Positions 1 to 6,699 of a DNA stretch of 6,699 bases are shown piece after piece. This DNA comes from UBA8403 sp964455155. GTDB taxonomy: Bacteria; Bacteroidota; Bacteroidia; Cytophagales; Amoebophilaceae. A program made the translations under genes and the position numbers. The stretch lies in NCBI GenBank assembly GCA_964455155.1, contig CAYVYH010000035.1, positions 1-6,699 on the forward strand, given 5' to 3'. The notes under the pieces were generated by a model. The model was given only the letters and a program-made list of their open reading frames with translations. It was not told the origin of the DNA and did no database searches. Within the stretch, counting starts at the first letter, position 1. Every line of letters starts with the position of its first letter.

Positions 1-1
1 A

Positions 2-136
2 AAATATCAAGCGTTAAAAAACAATGGGATTGTCTGTTTGGCATTCAGTTCTTCCCCCTTGTCAGGGCCAGCATGTGCACCTAAATTAGTGCTTCTTTTT
101 GTGAATCAGCTCATCGCAACGAGCACAATGGCCTAA
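2..136 (+). CDS. possible C-terminal end of an upstream gene (partial)
   Basis: This frame is open from the left edge to a TAA at 134-136, giving 44 residues that end in LFVNQLIATSTMA. The stop lies only six bases before the tsaE start, which is operon-like spacing and is the best argument that the frame is real. I recognise no family or motif, and a second frame is also open from the edge to a TAA ending at 84. It could equally be non-coding sequence that is open by chance. No start is visible because the window cuts it. Confidence 0.25.
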   Translation, partial: KYQALKNNGIVCLAFSSSPLSGPACAPKLVLLFVNQLIATSTMA

Positions 137-142
137 AAACCT

Positions 143-613
143 ATGCACCTACCCAGTCTTACGTTGTGTAGCACACTAGACAACCTGCCAGCTGTTGCAG
201 AGGCTTTGTTGCGCCATGCTGGTGAGACAAAGGTATGGCTGCTAGAAGGGGCCATGGGTGCTGGGAAAACTACCGTGATTAGGGCGCTTTGCGCGCAACT
301 AGGCGTTTTAGATAATGTGACCAGTCCCACTTTCTCGTTGGTGCACGAATATGCCACGGTGTCTGGAGAGGCAGTTTATCATTTCGATTTTTACCGGACT
401 TGCCGAGAGGAAGAAGTACTGGATTTGGACTGTATGACATACTTTGAGAGTAGTCGTTATTGTTTTGTCGAATGGCCGAATAAGATTTCTCATTTGACTC
501 TTCCAGCATATTGTAAGGTCAGTCTTGCCGTTCAGCCTAATGGCAGCAGGGTATTTCATTTGCAACTAGGCGAGGACCACTCGCTAGCACCTAAGGAACG
601 TCTGATGACTTAG
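143..613 (+). CDS. tsaE: TsaE, ATPase of tRNA N6-threonylcarbamoyladenosine (t6A37) synthesis
   Basis: TsaE (YjeE family) is the cytoplasmic P-loop ATPase that works with TsaB and TsaD to place the threonylcarbamoyl group on A37 of tRNAs reading ANN codons. Visible family features, in order: Walker A GAMGAGKTT (residues 36-44), the switch-like TSPTF (60-64), HFDFYR (80-85) with the conserved Asp82, and FVEWPNKI (108-115), the position of the family's conserved E-W pair. At 156 residues it has the usual length, with a slightly long variable tail after about 140. The ATG at 143 puts about 35 residues before the P-loop, as expected. No Shine-Dalgarno sequence precedes it. It follows the possible upstream gene by six bases and is separated from rpmH by a 122-base spacer. 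Its partner gene tsaB lies 2.4 kb downstream on the same strand. Identification is secure from the motifs. Confidence 0.96.
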   Translation: MHLPSLTLCSTLDNLPAVAEALLRHAGETKVWLLEGAMGAGKTTVIRALCAQLGVLDNVTSPTFSLVHEYATVSGEAVYHFDFYRTCREEEVLDLDCMTYFESSRYCFVEWPNKISHLTLPAYCKVSLAVQPNGSRVFHLQLGEDHSLAPKERLMT

Positions 614-676
614 GCGGCTGTTATTTTGGCCATTTGCACATGTTGCGACGTCCCCCTCCCATGTGGGCGCTATTAC

Positions 677-707
677 TTGTAACACATCAAAAATTTGTAT
701 AAAATTG
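677..707 (+). promoter_or_regulatory. candidate Bacteroidota promoter for the rpmH cluster
   Basis: TTG (677-679) is followed after 20 bases by TAAAATTG (700-707), seven of eight bases of the Bacteroidota -7 consensus TAnnTTTG. The separation fits the usual -33/-7 arrangement, and the site lies about 30 bases before the rpmH start in the only spacer between tsaE and rpmH. The surrounding bases are AT-rich. This is pattern matching only; no transcription start is known. Confidence 0.4.
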
Positions 708-735
708 CTGATGTTTTTCTTAACCTACGTCAGCC

Positions 736-894
736 ATGAAAAGAACGTACCAGCCCTCCAACACGAAACGCAGGAATAAGCACGGCTTCAGAGAGAGGAT
801 GACTTCGGCCAACGGCAGGTCTGTGCTTGCTAGAAGGAGAGCCAAAGGTAGGGTCAAACTCTCCGTCTCTGATGAATCACGCCACAAGCGCTAA
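736..894 (+). CDS. rpmH: 50S ribosomal protein L34
   Basis: This short gene encodes 52 residues. It begins MKRTYQPSNTKRRNKHGFR, continues with the family block NGRSVLARRRAKGR (residues 26-39) and ends SVSDESRHKR. This is the L34 pattern: a very basic, arginine- and lysine-rich protein of the large ribosomal subunit that packs against 23S rRNA. The extended C-terminal LSVSDE-RHK ending is typical of Bacteroidota L34 rather than the shorter proteobacterial form. The start is fixed by the universal MKRT opening; no Shine-Dalgarno sequence precedes it. It is directly followed by rnpA, the classic bacterial rpmH-rnpA pair. Confidence 0.97.
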   Translation: MKRTYQPSNTKRRNKHGFRERMTSANGRSVLARRRAKGRVKLSVSDESRHKR

Positions 895-984
895 GTCTTT
901 TGATGGCACATATCGCAGTCTCTCACCACTTATAAAGGGTCAACTATCACTACTTCATCGCATGGGCGTCTAAAAAGCAGGAGG

Positions 985-1335
985 TTGATCGAGAGGCTTT
1001 TTAGTCAAGGCAAGGTCCTCCATTTATATCCTTTGCGTGTAGTGTACATGCTGCACGATGCGCTTCCTACCCATCAGGTTTTGTTTGCAGCATCTAGTAA
1101 GAAGATCAAGAGTGCTGTTGCCAGAAATAAGCTCAAGAGAAGAATGAGGGAAGCCTATCGTCTGCATCAACAGTACTTGTCGGATGGTGTGCCCCCTTAT
1201 TTTTTGATAGGCTATCTCTACATTGGGACTGGTAGGCCGAGCGACTTCCAAACTTTACAGGAAAACGTTGTAGATTCCCTTCTCTATTTAAGCAAGCTTC
1301 ATAAGAAAAATGACCATGATTCCCTACCGACGTAA
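985..1335 (+). CDS. rnpA: ribonuclease P protein component (5' end uncertain)
   Basis: RnpA is the small basic protein that binds RNase P RNA and helps it remove 5' leaders from pre-tRNAs. The diagnostic RNR block ARNKLKRRMREAYR is at residues 46-59, preceded by the strand FAASSKKIKSAV (34-45), and IERLFSQGK near the front fits the family N-terminus. The listed start, TTG at 985, gives 116 residues but is probably not the true N-terminus: the same frame upstream reads GRLKSRR from 964, matching the conserved RL-x-S region of RnpA, and stays open back to a TGA at 901. No ATG, GTG or other TTG occurs in that 84-base stretch. AGGAGG touches the TTG with no spacer, so it is unlikely to act as a ribosome site. 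Translation may start at a rare codon such as ATC (946), or one base is missing: an extra G in the GGG at 964-966 would join ATG 962 to this frame. It follows rpmH and overlaps the peptidase gene by 26 bases. Confidence 0.9.
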   Translation: MIERLFSQGKVLHLYPLRVVYMLHDALPTHQVLFAASSKKIKSAVARNKLKRRMREAYRLHQQYLSDGVPPYFLIGYLYIGTGRPSDFQTLQENVVDSLLYLSKLHKKNDHDSLPT

Positions 1336-2971
1336 GTGGCGTTATTCCGTTGCCCTGCTGCTCTTGTCCCTTGGCATATTGGTGGGAAGTCAGCTACAAG
1401 ACAAGTACTTCAAGCTGAGTAAGAATCTTGAAATATTTGCCGATGTGCTCAAAGAGCTGGATGCCCATTATGTAGATGAGATAGACTTTGATGCGCTTGT
1501 CCAGGTGGGGCTTGATGCCATGTTGTACTCGCTAGACCCTTACACCACTTTTCTCCCTGAAGAAGATGCAGAAAGTTTAAAGACCTATACTATGGGTGAG
1601 TATGGTGGCATTGGTGCAATCACTAGTAAAAGGAAAGGGAAAACCATTGTCATCATGCTCTATCAGGGGTGCCCTGCGCACAAGGGGGGGCTACGTGTGG
1701 GAGACGAGATCAGCCAGGTCAATGGAGAGGATATGGCTGATCATCCTATCGAATATGTTAGCAGCTTACTCAAAGGTATGGCCGGTACTTCTGTACAGCT
1801 GACCGTCGTCAGGCAAGGTATACAAGAGCCACTGGTGTTTACGCTGACTCGAGAGCAGATAGTGCTTAAAAATGTGTCTTACTATGGTCAAGTACAAGAG
1901 GGCATTGGCTATATCAGATTGACTGGTTTTGCAACCCACGCTGCCGACGAAGTACAAGCGGCGCTGGAAAGCCTCAAAGCAGGCGGTATGCAAAAGCTAA
2001 TTTTGGATCTGCGGGGTAACCCAGGAGGCATCTTGGAAGAAGCCATTAAGGTCGTGAACCTTTTCATAGAGCAAGGCCTTATGGTGGTAGCTACCAAGGG
2101 TAGAGTCGCTTCTCGCGCTAAAACCTATACCACAACGCAGCGTGCCTACGACGCAACTTCGCCTATCATTGTGCTGATCGATCAGAAGAGTGCTTCGGCC
2201 TCTGAGATTGTTGCGGGGGTAATACAAGATTATGACCGTGGTGTACTCATTGGCAACAATACCTTTGGAAAAGGCCTTGTGCAGACCACGAGATCTTTGA
2301 GCTATAACACACAGCTTAAACTTACTGCCTCCAAATACTTTATTCCCAGTGGTAGAAGTATTCAAAAAATTGACTATAGCTACCGTCAACAAGAGAGTAC
2401 GGCAGGGCAGGTGACTGATATGCCTGACAAGGTATTCACAACCCAAGCAGGGAGGAGGGTTGATGATGGGAATGGCATTACCCCAGACCTTGAAGGAGGT
2501 GGATTTAGCCTAGCACCCATCACGGTGAGTCTACTAGAGCAGGGACTAGTTTTTGATTACGTGACACTCTTTCAAGCACAAAACGACCATATTGTTGCTG
2601 CCAGAGATTTCGTTTTTTCAGCCGACCAATACGCAGATTTTTTAGCCTGGCTCAGAGACAAAAACTATACTTATACCATCGAGCCCAGTATCGATCGATT
2701 GCTGAAGCGAGCCCAAAACGAATCCTACACTGCAGGTATTCAAGAGCAGATTGCCTCGTTAAAGAACCAAATACAGCACTATAAGGAGGCAGACCTGCGA
2801 AAGTTCGAAAAAGAAATCAAGTTGATTCTGCAAGAGGAAATTATCGCGCGTTATTACTTCCAGGAGGGAGCCATATCAGCTATGCTAGTCCATGATCCAA
2901 GTATTCAAAAGGCATGTGATCTTTTTCAAGACATGCGTCGGTACCATGATCTTTTAAAAGTCTCCAAGTAA
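1310..2971 (+). CDS. S41 family carboxy-terminal processing peptidase with PDZ domain
   Basis: This is a tail-specific serine protease of the CtpA/Prc family (MEROPS S41), which in bacteria cuts C-termini of envelope proteins. The 553 residues hold a basic N-terminus with one hydrophobic segment (about 12-27) that should act as a membrane anchor or uncleaved signal, so the rest faces the periplasm. A helical region containing SLDPYTTFL (74-82) follows, then a PDZ domain (about 97-170, with GLRVGDEISQVNG at 127-139). The S41 core has LDLRGNPGG (232-240), KSASASEI with the expected nucleophile Ser296, and TFGKGLVQ with Lys321 and Gln325. The 25-residue Ser-to-Lys spacing matches characterised CtpA-type enzymes, so it looks active. 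The C-terminal third is charged and helical, with a likely coiled coil around 465-515. ATG 1310 and ATG 1316 are both possible starts. The start lies inside rnpA, suggesting translational coupling, and tsaB follows after 41 bases. The substrate cannot be inferred. Confidence 0.96.
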   Translation: MTMIPYRRKWRYSVALLLLSLGILVGSQLQDKYFKLSKNLEIFADVLKELDAHYVDEIDFDALVQVGLDAMLYSLDPYTTFLPEEDAESLKTYTMGEYGGIGAITSKRKGKTIVIMLYQGCPAHKGGLRVGDEISQVNGEDMADHPIEYVSSLLKGMAGTSVQLTVVRQGIQEPLVFTLTREQIVLKNVSYYGQVQEGIGYIRLTGFATHAADEVQAALESLKAGGMQKLILDLRGNPGGILEEAIKVVNLFIEQGLMVVATKGRVASRAKTYTTTQRAYDATSPIIVLIDQKSASASEIVAGVIQDYDRGVLIGNNTFGKGLVQTTRSLSYNTQLKLTASKYFIPSGRSIQKIDYSYRQQESTAGQVTDMPDKVFTTQAGRRVDDGNGITPDLEGGGFSLAPITVSLLEQGLVFDYVTLFQAQNDHIVAARDFVFSADQYADFLAWLRDKNYTYTIEPSIDRLLKRAQNESYTAGIQEQIASLKNQIQHYKEADLRKFEKEIKLILQEEIIARYYFQEGAISAMLVHDPSIQKACDLFQDMRRYHDLLKVSK

Positions 2972-3012
2972 GTGCACCCATGCGTGCGCAAGTTGTCAAG
3001 TGAATACCCGTT

Positions 3013-3696
3013 ATGGCCCTGATGATAAGCATTGAAACCTCTACCAGGGTTTGTTCTGTTGCGCTGCAATATGAAGCACAGCTGATCGCTACACACGCCC
3101 TGCATGTAGAGCGATCTCATGCCGAAGCGCTGTTGTGTACCATTGAGTACCTGTTAGACATGAGTCGTTATAAGAAAAAAGACCTTGCTGCAGTGGCTGT
3201 TTCTAGTGGTCCTGGGTCTTATACGGGTTTGCGCATTGGTGTTGCCACAGCCAAAGGACTGTGCTATGCCTTAAAGATTCCCCTCATTGCCGTCAATACT
3301 TTGGAAGCGCTGGTACAGGGTATGCGGCCTTACAACACGGCTCAGGCGCTGCTGTGTCCCATGCTTGATGCCCGAAGAATGGAAGTTTACTGCCTACTTG
3401 CCGATGACCAAGGCCACCTCTTGGCCCCTACACATCCCAGGGTGATGGATCAACACAGCTTCCAAGCCTGGCTCCAAGACTATCCCATCTTATTTTTTGG
3501 GGATGGCGCTGACAAGTGTAAGCCTCTTTTGGCACACCACAGGCATGCGCTTTTCATCGATCATATTTACCCCGAGGCGCATCATGTAGGTATTTTGGCC
3601 TATGCGAAGTTTCAGCAAGCGGCCTTTGAAGATTTGACCCACTTTGCGCCGTTGTATTTGAAGCCTTTTCAAGGAAAAAAGATCGGGGAAATGTAA
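3013..3696 (+). CDS. tsaB: TsaB, subunit of the t6A37 tRNA modification complex
   Basis: TsaB (YeaZ) is the inactive ASKHA-fold paralogue of TsaD. It dimerises with TsaD and recruits TsaE to form the cytoplasmic t6A machinery. Family marks: the opening strand ISIETSTRVCSVAL (residues 5-18), HVERSHAEAL (31-40), the very conserved SSGPGSYTGLRIG (64-76) with the following ATAKGLCYAL helix, PMLDARRMEVY (116-126), and the terminal PLYLK (213-217). At 227 residues it is of normal length. ATG 3013 gives an extra MAL before the usual MISIETS opening, so ATG 3022 (224 residues) is an equally good or better start. There is no Shine-Dalgarno sequence. It lies 41 bases behind the S41 peptidase gene and is probably cotranscribed with it; the rrn promoter begins about 45 bases after its stop. 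TsaD was not seen in this window. Confidence 0.95.
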   Translation: MALMISIETSTRVCSVALQYEAQLIATHALHVERSHAEALLCTIEYLLDMSRYKKKDLAAVAVSSGPGSYTGLRIGVATAKGLCYALKIPLIAVNTLEALVQGMRPYNTAQALLCPMLDARRMEVYCLLADDQGHLLAPTHPRVMDQHSFQAWLQDYPILFFGDGADKCKPLLAHHRHALFIDHIYPEAHHVGILAYAKFQQAAFEDLTHFAPLYLKPFQGKKIGEM

Positions 3697-3742
3697 AACG
3701 CCGTATTGATGCTGCGGTTCTTGCTAAAATGTTTGACATCCC

Positions 3743-3772
3743 TTGCTTCATTGAAAAAAATCCCTACCTTTG
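3743..3772 (+). promoter_or_regulatory. probable 16S rRNA promoter (Bacteroidota -33/-7 type)
   Basis: TTG (3743-3745) and TACCTTTG (3765-3772) are 19 bases apart. The second is an exact match to the Bacteroidota -7 consensus TAnnTTTG, and the spacing is the usual one for the housekeeping sigma factor of this phylum. An A-rich run (3754-3760) lies between them. Transcription would start near 3779, giving a leader of about 130 bases before mature 16S that includes all the leader elements listed below. Inferred from pattern and position. Confidence 0.6.
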
Positions 3773-3810
3773 TTCCACGATTTCGAAATGCACAAGTTTC
3801 GGGGTCAAGC

Positions 3811-3820
3811 GTTCTTTAAG
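3811..3820 (+). promoter_or_regulatory. possible boxA antitermination element in the rRNA leader
   Basis: GTTCTTTAAG resembles the core CTCTTTAA of rRNA boxA, to which NusB-S10 binds to prevent early termination of rRNA transcripts. It lies between the predicted start of transcription and the processing stem, where boxA normally sits. The match is partial and short, so it is only a candidate. Confidence 0.33.
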
Positions 3821-3825
3821 AAACT

Positions 3826-3860
3826 GATGTAGTAGGTAAGTTCATTCAAGCGAGAGGCGC
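3826..3860 (+). other. 5' strand of the pre-16S processing stem
   Basis: GATGTAGTAGGTAAG (3826-3840) is complementary to CTTACCACTACATC (5448-5461) beyond the 3' end of 16S: 14 base pairs with one bulged A (3834). A second block, GAGGCGC (3854-3860), pairs with GCGCCTC (5436-5442). The two blocks are in the correct nested order, so leader and trailer can form a long interrupted helix that loops out the whole 16S. This is the arrangement cut by RNase III in bacterial pre-rRNA. The complementarity is seen directly; the enzyme is inferred. Confidence 0.7.
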
Positions 3861-3876
3861 GATTACTTAGAAATAC

Positions 3877-3891
3877 GCCCCTGAAGGGGGC
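3877..3891 (+). other. leader hairpin just before mature 16S
   Basis: GCCCC (3877-3881) and GGGGC (3887-3891) can form a five-pair GC-only stem around a TGAAG loop. It ends about 20 bases before the mature 5' end. No T-run follows, so it is not an intrinsic terminator; a leader folding or processing role is more likely. Confidence 0.4.
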
Positions 3892-3910
3892 AATTGTACA
3901 AATAAATAAT

Positions 3911-5425
<1,515 letters not shown>

Positions 5426-5435
5426 CTGGAGTGAA

Positions 5436-5461
5436 GCGCCTCCTCCACTTACCACTACATC
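5436..5461 (+). other. 3' strand of the pre-16S processing stem
   Basis: GCGCCTC (5436-5442) and CTTACCACTACATC (5448-5461) are the partners of leader blocks 3854-3860 and 3826-3840. They begin about ten bases after the mature 16S end. Their presence here means the processing helix closes around 16S alone, as expected if no 23S belongs to the transcript. Confidence 0.7.
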
Positions 5462-5472
5462 TTTTATTATCC

Positions 5473-5508
5473 CTCTAGCAGCAATGCTAAGCCTTTGCTC
5501 GACTAGAG
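5473..5508 (+). terminator. stem-loop in the 16S trailer, possible terminator
   Basis: CTCTAG (5473-5478) pairs with CTAGAG (5503-5508), and inside it AGCAA (5480-5484) pairs with TTGCT (5495-5499) around a ten-base loop, with a small internal bulge. It is the strongest hairpin between 16S and the phosphatase gene. There is no T-run after it, so it is not a standard intrinsic terminator; it could be a Rho-type boundary, an RNA-stabilising 3' hairpin, or chance. Confidence 0.35.
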
Positions 5509-5554
5509 CGCCTGTCACCCACCATTCGAGATAACGCATCATCAGATCACCAGC

Positions 5555-6244
5555 ATGAGTGTCAGGCTGCTTGTACGTGAGCATAGGGTCTTTCTTGCGC
5601 TTCATACCTTGCTCCTCCTACTAGGAGGCTACCCTCTACTCAGGTTCGACAAAGTGTCACTTTTTCTCCAACTCAACAGCTTTCATCATCCCTTCTTGGA
5701 TTGGGTTTTTTATTACATTACTTTCTTAGGTAGCAGTGCTGTGTATGTGCTGTTCATGGTCATTCTTGTGGTCATGCGGTCTAATAATAGGACCCTCCTG
5801 ATAGGTATCGGCAGTTTTGTATCCATGTCTTGTATGGTACAAGGCATGAAGCGAATCGCATTCTCTGATCAGTTACGGCCTATCGCCTTGATTCCTAAAG
5901 AGGTGCACTTGTACCTTGTAAAAGGTATTGTTCCTGACACTTACCTAAGCTTTCCTTCAGGACATGCGGCTACCATTTTCACGGCTACTTGCCTCGTTCA
6001 TTTGTTGATGCGCAAGAAATCTGCCTGGTACAGCGTGACCCTGTTTCTGGTTGCAGCGGTCGTAGCCTATTCTAGGGTGTATGTTTGCCAACATTTCTAC
6101 CAGGATGTGTATGTGGGCGCATGGGTAGGCACATGGACAACAATCTTGGTATACTTCCTCCTGACGAGTTGGCAAGGCCCTGACTGGTTAGACCAAAGTC
6201 TGTCTACACAGCTGCTCGCAAGAGGAAAGCATAACCACTCTTGA
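5555..6244 (+). CDS. PAP2 superfamily membrane phosphatase
   Basis: This integral membrane acid phosphatase of the PAP2 type (phosphatidic acid, phosphatidylglycerophosphate or undecaprenyl-pyrophosphate phosphatase family) would act at the membrane on a lipid phosphate. All three signature blocks of the 229-residue protein are present: a Lys99/Arg100 to Arg108-Pro109 block, FPSGHAA (133-139) with the catalytic His137, and SRVYVCQHFYQD (173-184), which fits SR-x5-H-x3-D with His180 and Asp184. The spacing between K99 and RP is eight rather than the classic six, a relaxed form. About five to six hydrophobic segments are visible, near 12-28, 50-73, 79-97, 138-152, 159-173 and 187-204. ATG 5555 is the first start after the rRNA trailer and has no Shine-Dalgarno sequence. 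I see no clear promoter of its own, so read-through from the 16S unit is possible. Which lipid it uses cannot be told; replacement of the missing-in-many UppP or PgpB role is one option. Confidence 0.92.
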   Translation: MSVRLLVREHRVFLALHTLLLLLGGYPLLRFDKVSLFLQLNSFHHPFLDWVFYYITFLGSSAVYVLFMVILVVMRSNNRTLLIGIGSFVSMSCMVQGMKRIAFSDQLRPIALIPKEVHLYLVKGIVPDTYLSFPSGHAATIFTATCLVHLLMRKKSAWYSVTLFLVAAVVAYSRVYVCQHFYQDVYVGAWVGTWTTILVYFLLTSWQGPDWLDQSLSTQLLARGKHNHS

Positions 6245-6329
6245 TAAGGATTACGGTGTTCAGTAACGAGAAGCATGTTTTTTGCTATCTATTTACTATA
6301 AGAATAACCTGAGGTGCGTGGTAGCACTG

Positions 6330-6461
6330 ATGTCAGCAAATGTATCTACGGCCTTGACGGTTGTATTCATGCTTCCCTGTTGTCTCGCTCTACTTTTCTT
6401 GCATGCTGCCAGGTGCCTTAGAAGCCGCGACGGCTATGTTGTCACACTACGTGCGGAGTGA
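6330..6461 (+). CDS. possible small hydrophobic or signal-bearing peptide
   Basis: An ATG-started frame of 43 residues has a strongly hydrophobic stretch, ALTVVFMLPCCLALLFLHAA (residues 8-27), followed by basic residues RCLRSR. It could be a one-pass membrane peptide, or the signal peptide of a gene whose reading frame is later broken, since it stops at 6459-6461 while another frame stays open. It overlaps the next entry in a different frame, so at most one is likely to be real as drawn. I do not recognise any homologue. Confidence 0.2.
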   Translation: MSANVSTALTVVFMLPCCLALLFLHAARCLRSRDGYVVTLRAE

Positions 6462-6660
6462 AGAGCGTCTGCATACACTTGGGTACTTGGCACTGCGTGG
6501 GGTGGTTTCGCGCTCCGCCTGCGGTGGGGCTGCGCGGGCGCTGTTTGGTGTGGTTTTGCCACAGCATGCAGTGATGCAAAATGATCGTCATGTGTTACCT
6601 GTTGCATGGTCAGCCATAATTTTGCAAGATGGGAGTGCGTTCCAGGTTAAGCTCCTGTAG
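6361..6660 (+). CDS. weak hypothetical ORF, unrecognised
   Basis: This open frame of 99 residues starts with TTG at 6361; the first in-frame ATG is at 6403 (85 residues). It includes ALEAATAMLSHYVRSEERL, then RGVVSRSACGGAARALFG encoded by the GC-rich patch, and ends at TAG 6658. I recognise no domain, and the hydrophobic character is modest. Open frames of this size arise by chance in GC-rich DNA, so this may not be a gene. It could also be the downstream half of a frameshifted gene beginning at 6330, with the frames meeting between 6361 and 6461. Confidence 0.2.
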   Translation: MYSCFPVVSLYFSCMLPGALEAATAMLSHYVRSEERLHTLGYLALRGVVSRSACGGAARALFGVVLPQHAVMQNDRHVLPVAWSAIILQDGSAFQVKLL

Positions 6661-6699
6661 CGCGCATTGCTGTGCCGTGCGCAACACGTTTAGAATATT

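Larger units (their letters stand above)
6245..6699. other. 455-base region without a recognisable gene
   Basis: The first 85 bases are AT-rich (tgttttttgctatctatttac) and look like an ordinary spacer, with only a weak AGCA/TGCT hairpin near 6273-6286. From about 6330 there are two overlapping weak open frames, described separately. Bases 6481-6540 contain 45 G or C out of 60 by hand count, far richer than the coding lines counted elsewhere. At the right edge, GCGCA (6662-6666) and TGCGC (6678-6682) can pair. I looked for hallmarks of tmRNA, RNase P RNA, SRP RNA and tRNA here and saw none. Confidence 0.5.

Noticed and set aside
133..565. Three minus-strand frames opposite tsaE
   Set aside because: Shadows of a well-supported gene on the + strand.
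637..664. CACATG/CATGTG inverted repeat after tsaE as a terminator
   Set aside because: Only six pairs with a 16-base loop and no T-run; easily chance.
979..984. AGGAGG as a Shine-Dalgarno site for rnpA
   Set aside because: It abuts the TTG with no spacer, encodes RR of the conserved protein region, and the 16S tail here is altered and probably not used for SD pairing.
1997..2446. Minus-strand open frame of 149 residues
   Set aside because: It lies entirely within the S41 gene opposite its catalytic region and shows no family features.
3733..3738. TTGACA resembling a sigma-70 -35 box
   Set aside because: No -10 box at proper spacing, and the Bacteroidota-type pair at 3743-3772 fits better.
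6610..6699. Minus-strand frame open from the right edge to a stop at 6610-6612 (29 residues) as the tail of a neighbouring gene
   Set aside because: Too short, unrecognised, and it competes with other open frames over the same bases.

Overview
The window looks like chromosomal DNA of a Bacteroidota bacterium close to the endosymbiont family Amoebophilaceae (Cardinium/Amoebophilus group). The main evidence is the 16S rRNA gene. It has the Bacteroidota-type ends and carries CCTTACCTGGGCTAGAATG and a TACCGTAAGAATAAGCACCG stretch that nearly match the sites I remember for Cardinium-specific 16S PCR primers. The gene is solitary (no tRNA-Ile/Ala, 23S or 5S follows), as in those symbionts. Base composition does not fit so well: hand counts of two 60-base coding lines gave 42% and 53% G+C, above the AT-rich values I associate with Cardinium and Amoebophilus. 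A higher-GC relative is therefore more likely than a known strain. All supported genes lie on the + strand.

Layout. 1-142: probably the tail of an unidentified upstream gene. 143-613: tsaE, the ATPase of tRNA t6A synthesis. 614-735: a spacer with a candidate Bacteroidota promoter. 736-3696: a tight cluster of rpmH (L34), rnpA (RNase P protein), an S41 carboxy-terminal processing peptidase whose start overlaps rnpA, and tsaB (second t6A gene). 3697-3910: the rrn promoter and 16S leader. 3911-5425: 16S rRNA. 5426-5554: a trailer with a processing strand and a stem-loop. 5555-6244: a PAP2-family membrane phosphatase. 6245-6699: no recognisable gene, with a locally very GC-rich patch and two overlapping weak open frames.

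The genes are largely housekeeping and translation-centred: ribosomal RNA and protein, tRNA 5' processing, tRNA A37 modification (TsaE and TsaB both here), plus envelope proteolysis and a membrane phosphatase. No defence system, mobile element, CRISPR array or tRNA gene was seen.

The most interesting points are: a base change in the anti-Shine-Dalgarno core at the 16S 3' end, matched by an absence of Shine-Dalgarno sequences before every gene; an rnpA whose conserved N-terminus extends upstream of any usable in-frame canonical start; a long complementary leader/trailer pair enclosing the solitary 16S; and the unexplained GC-rich 3' end. I did not find a convincing new multi-gene system.
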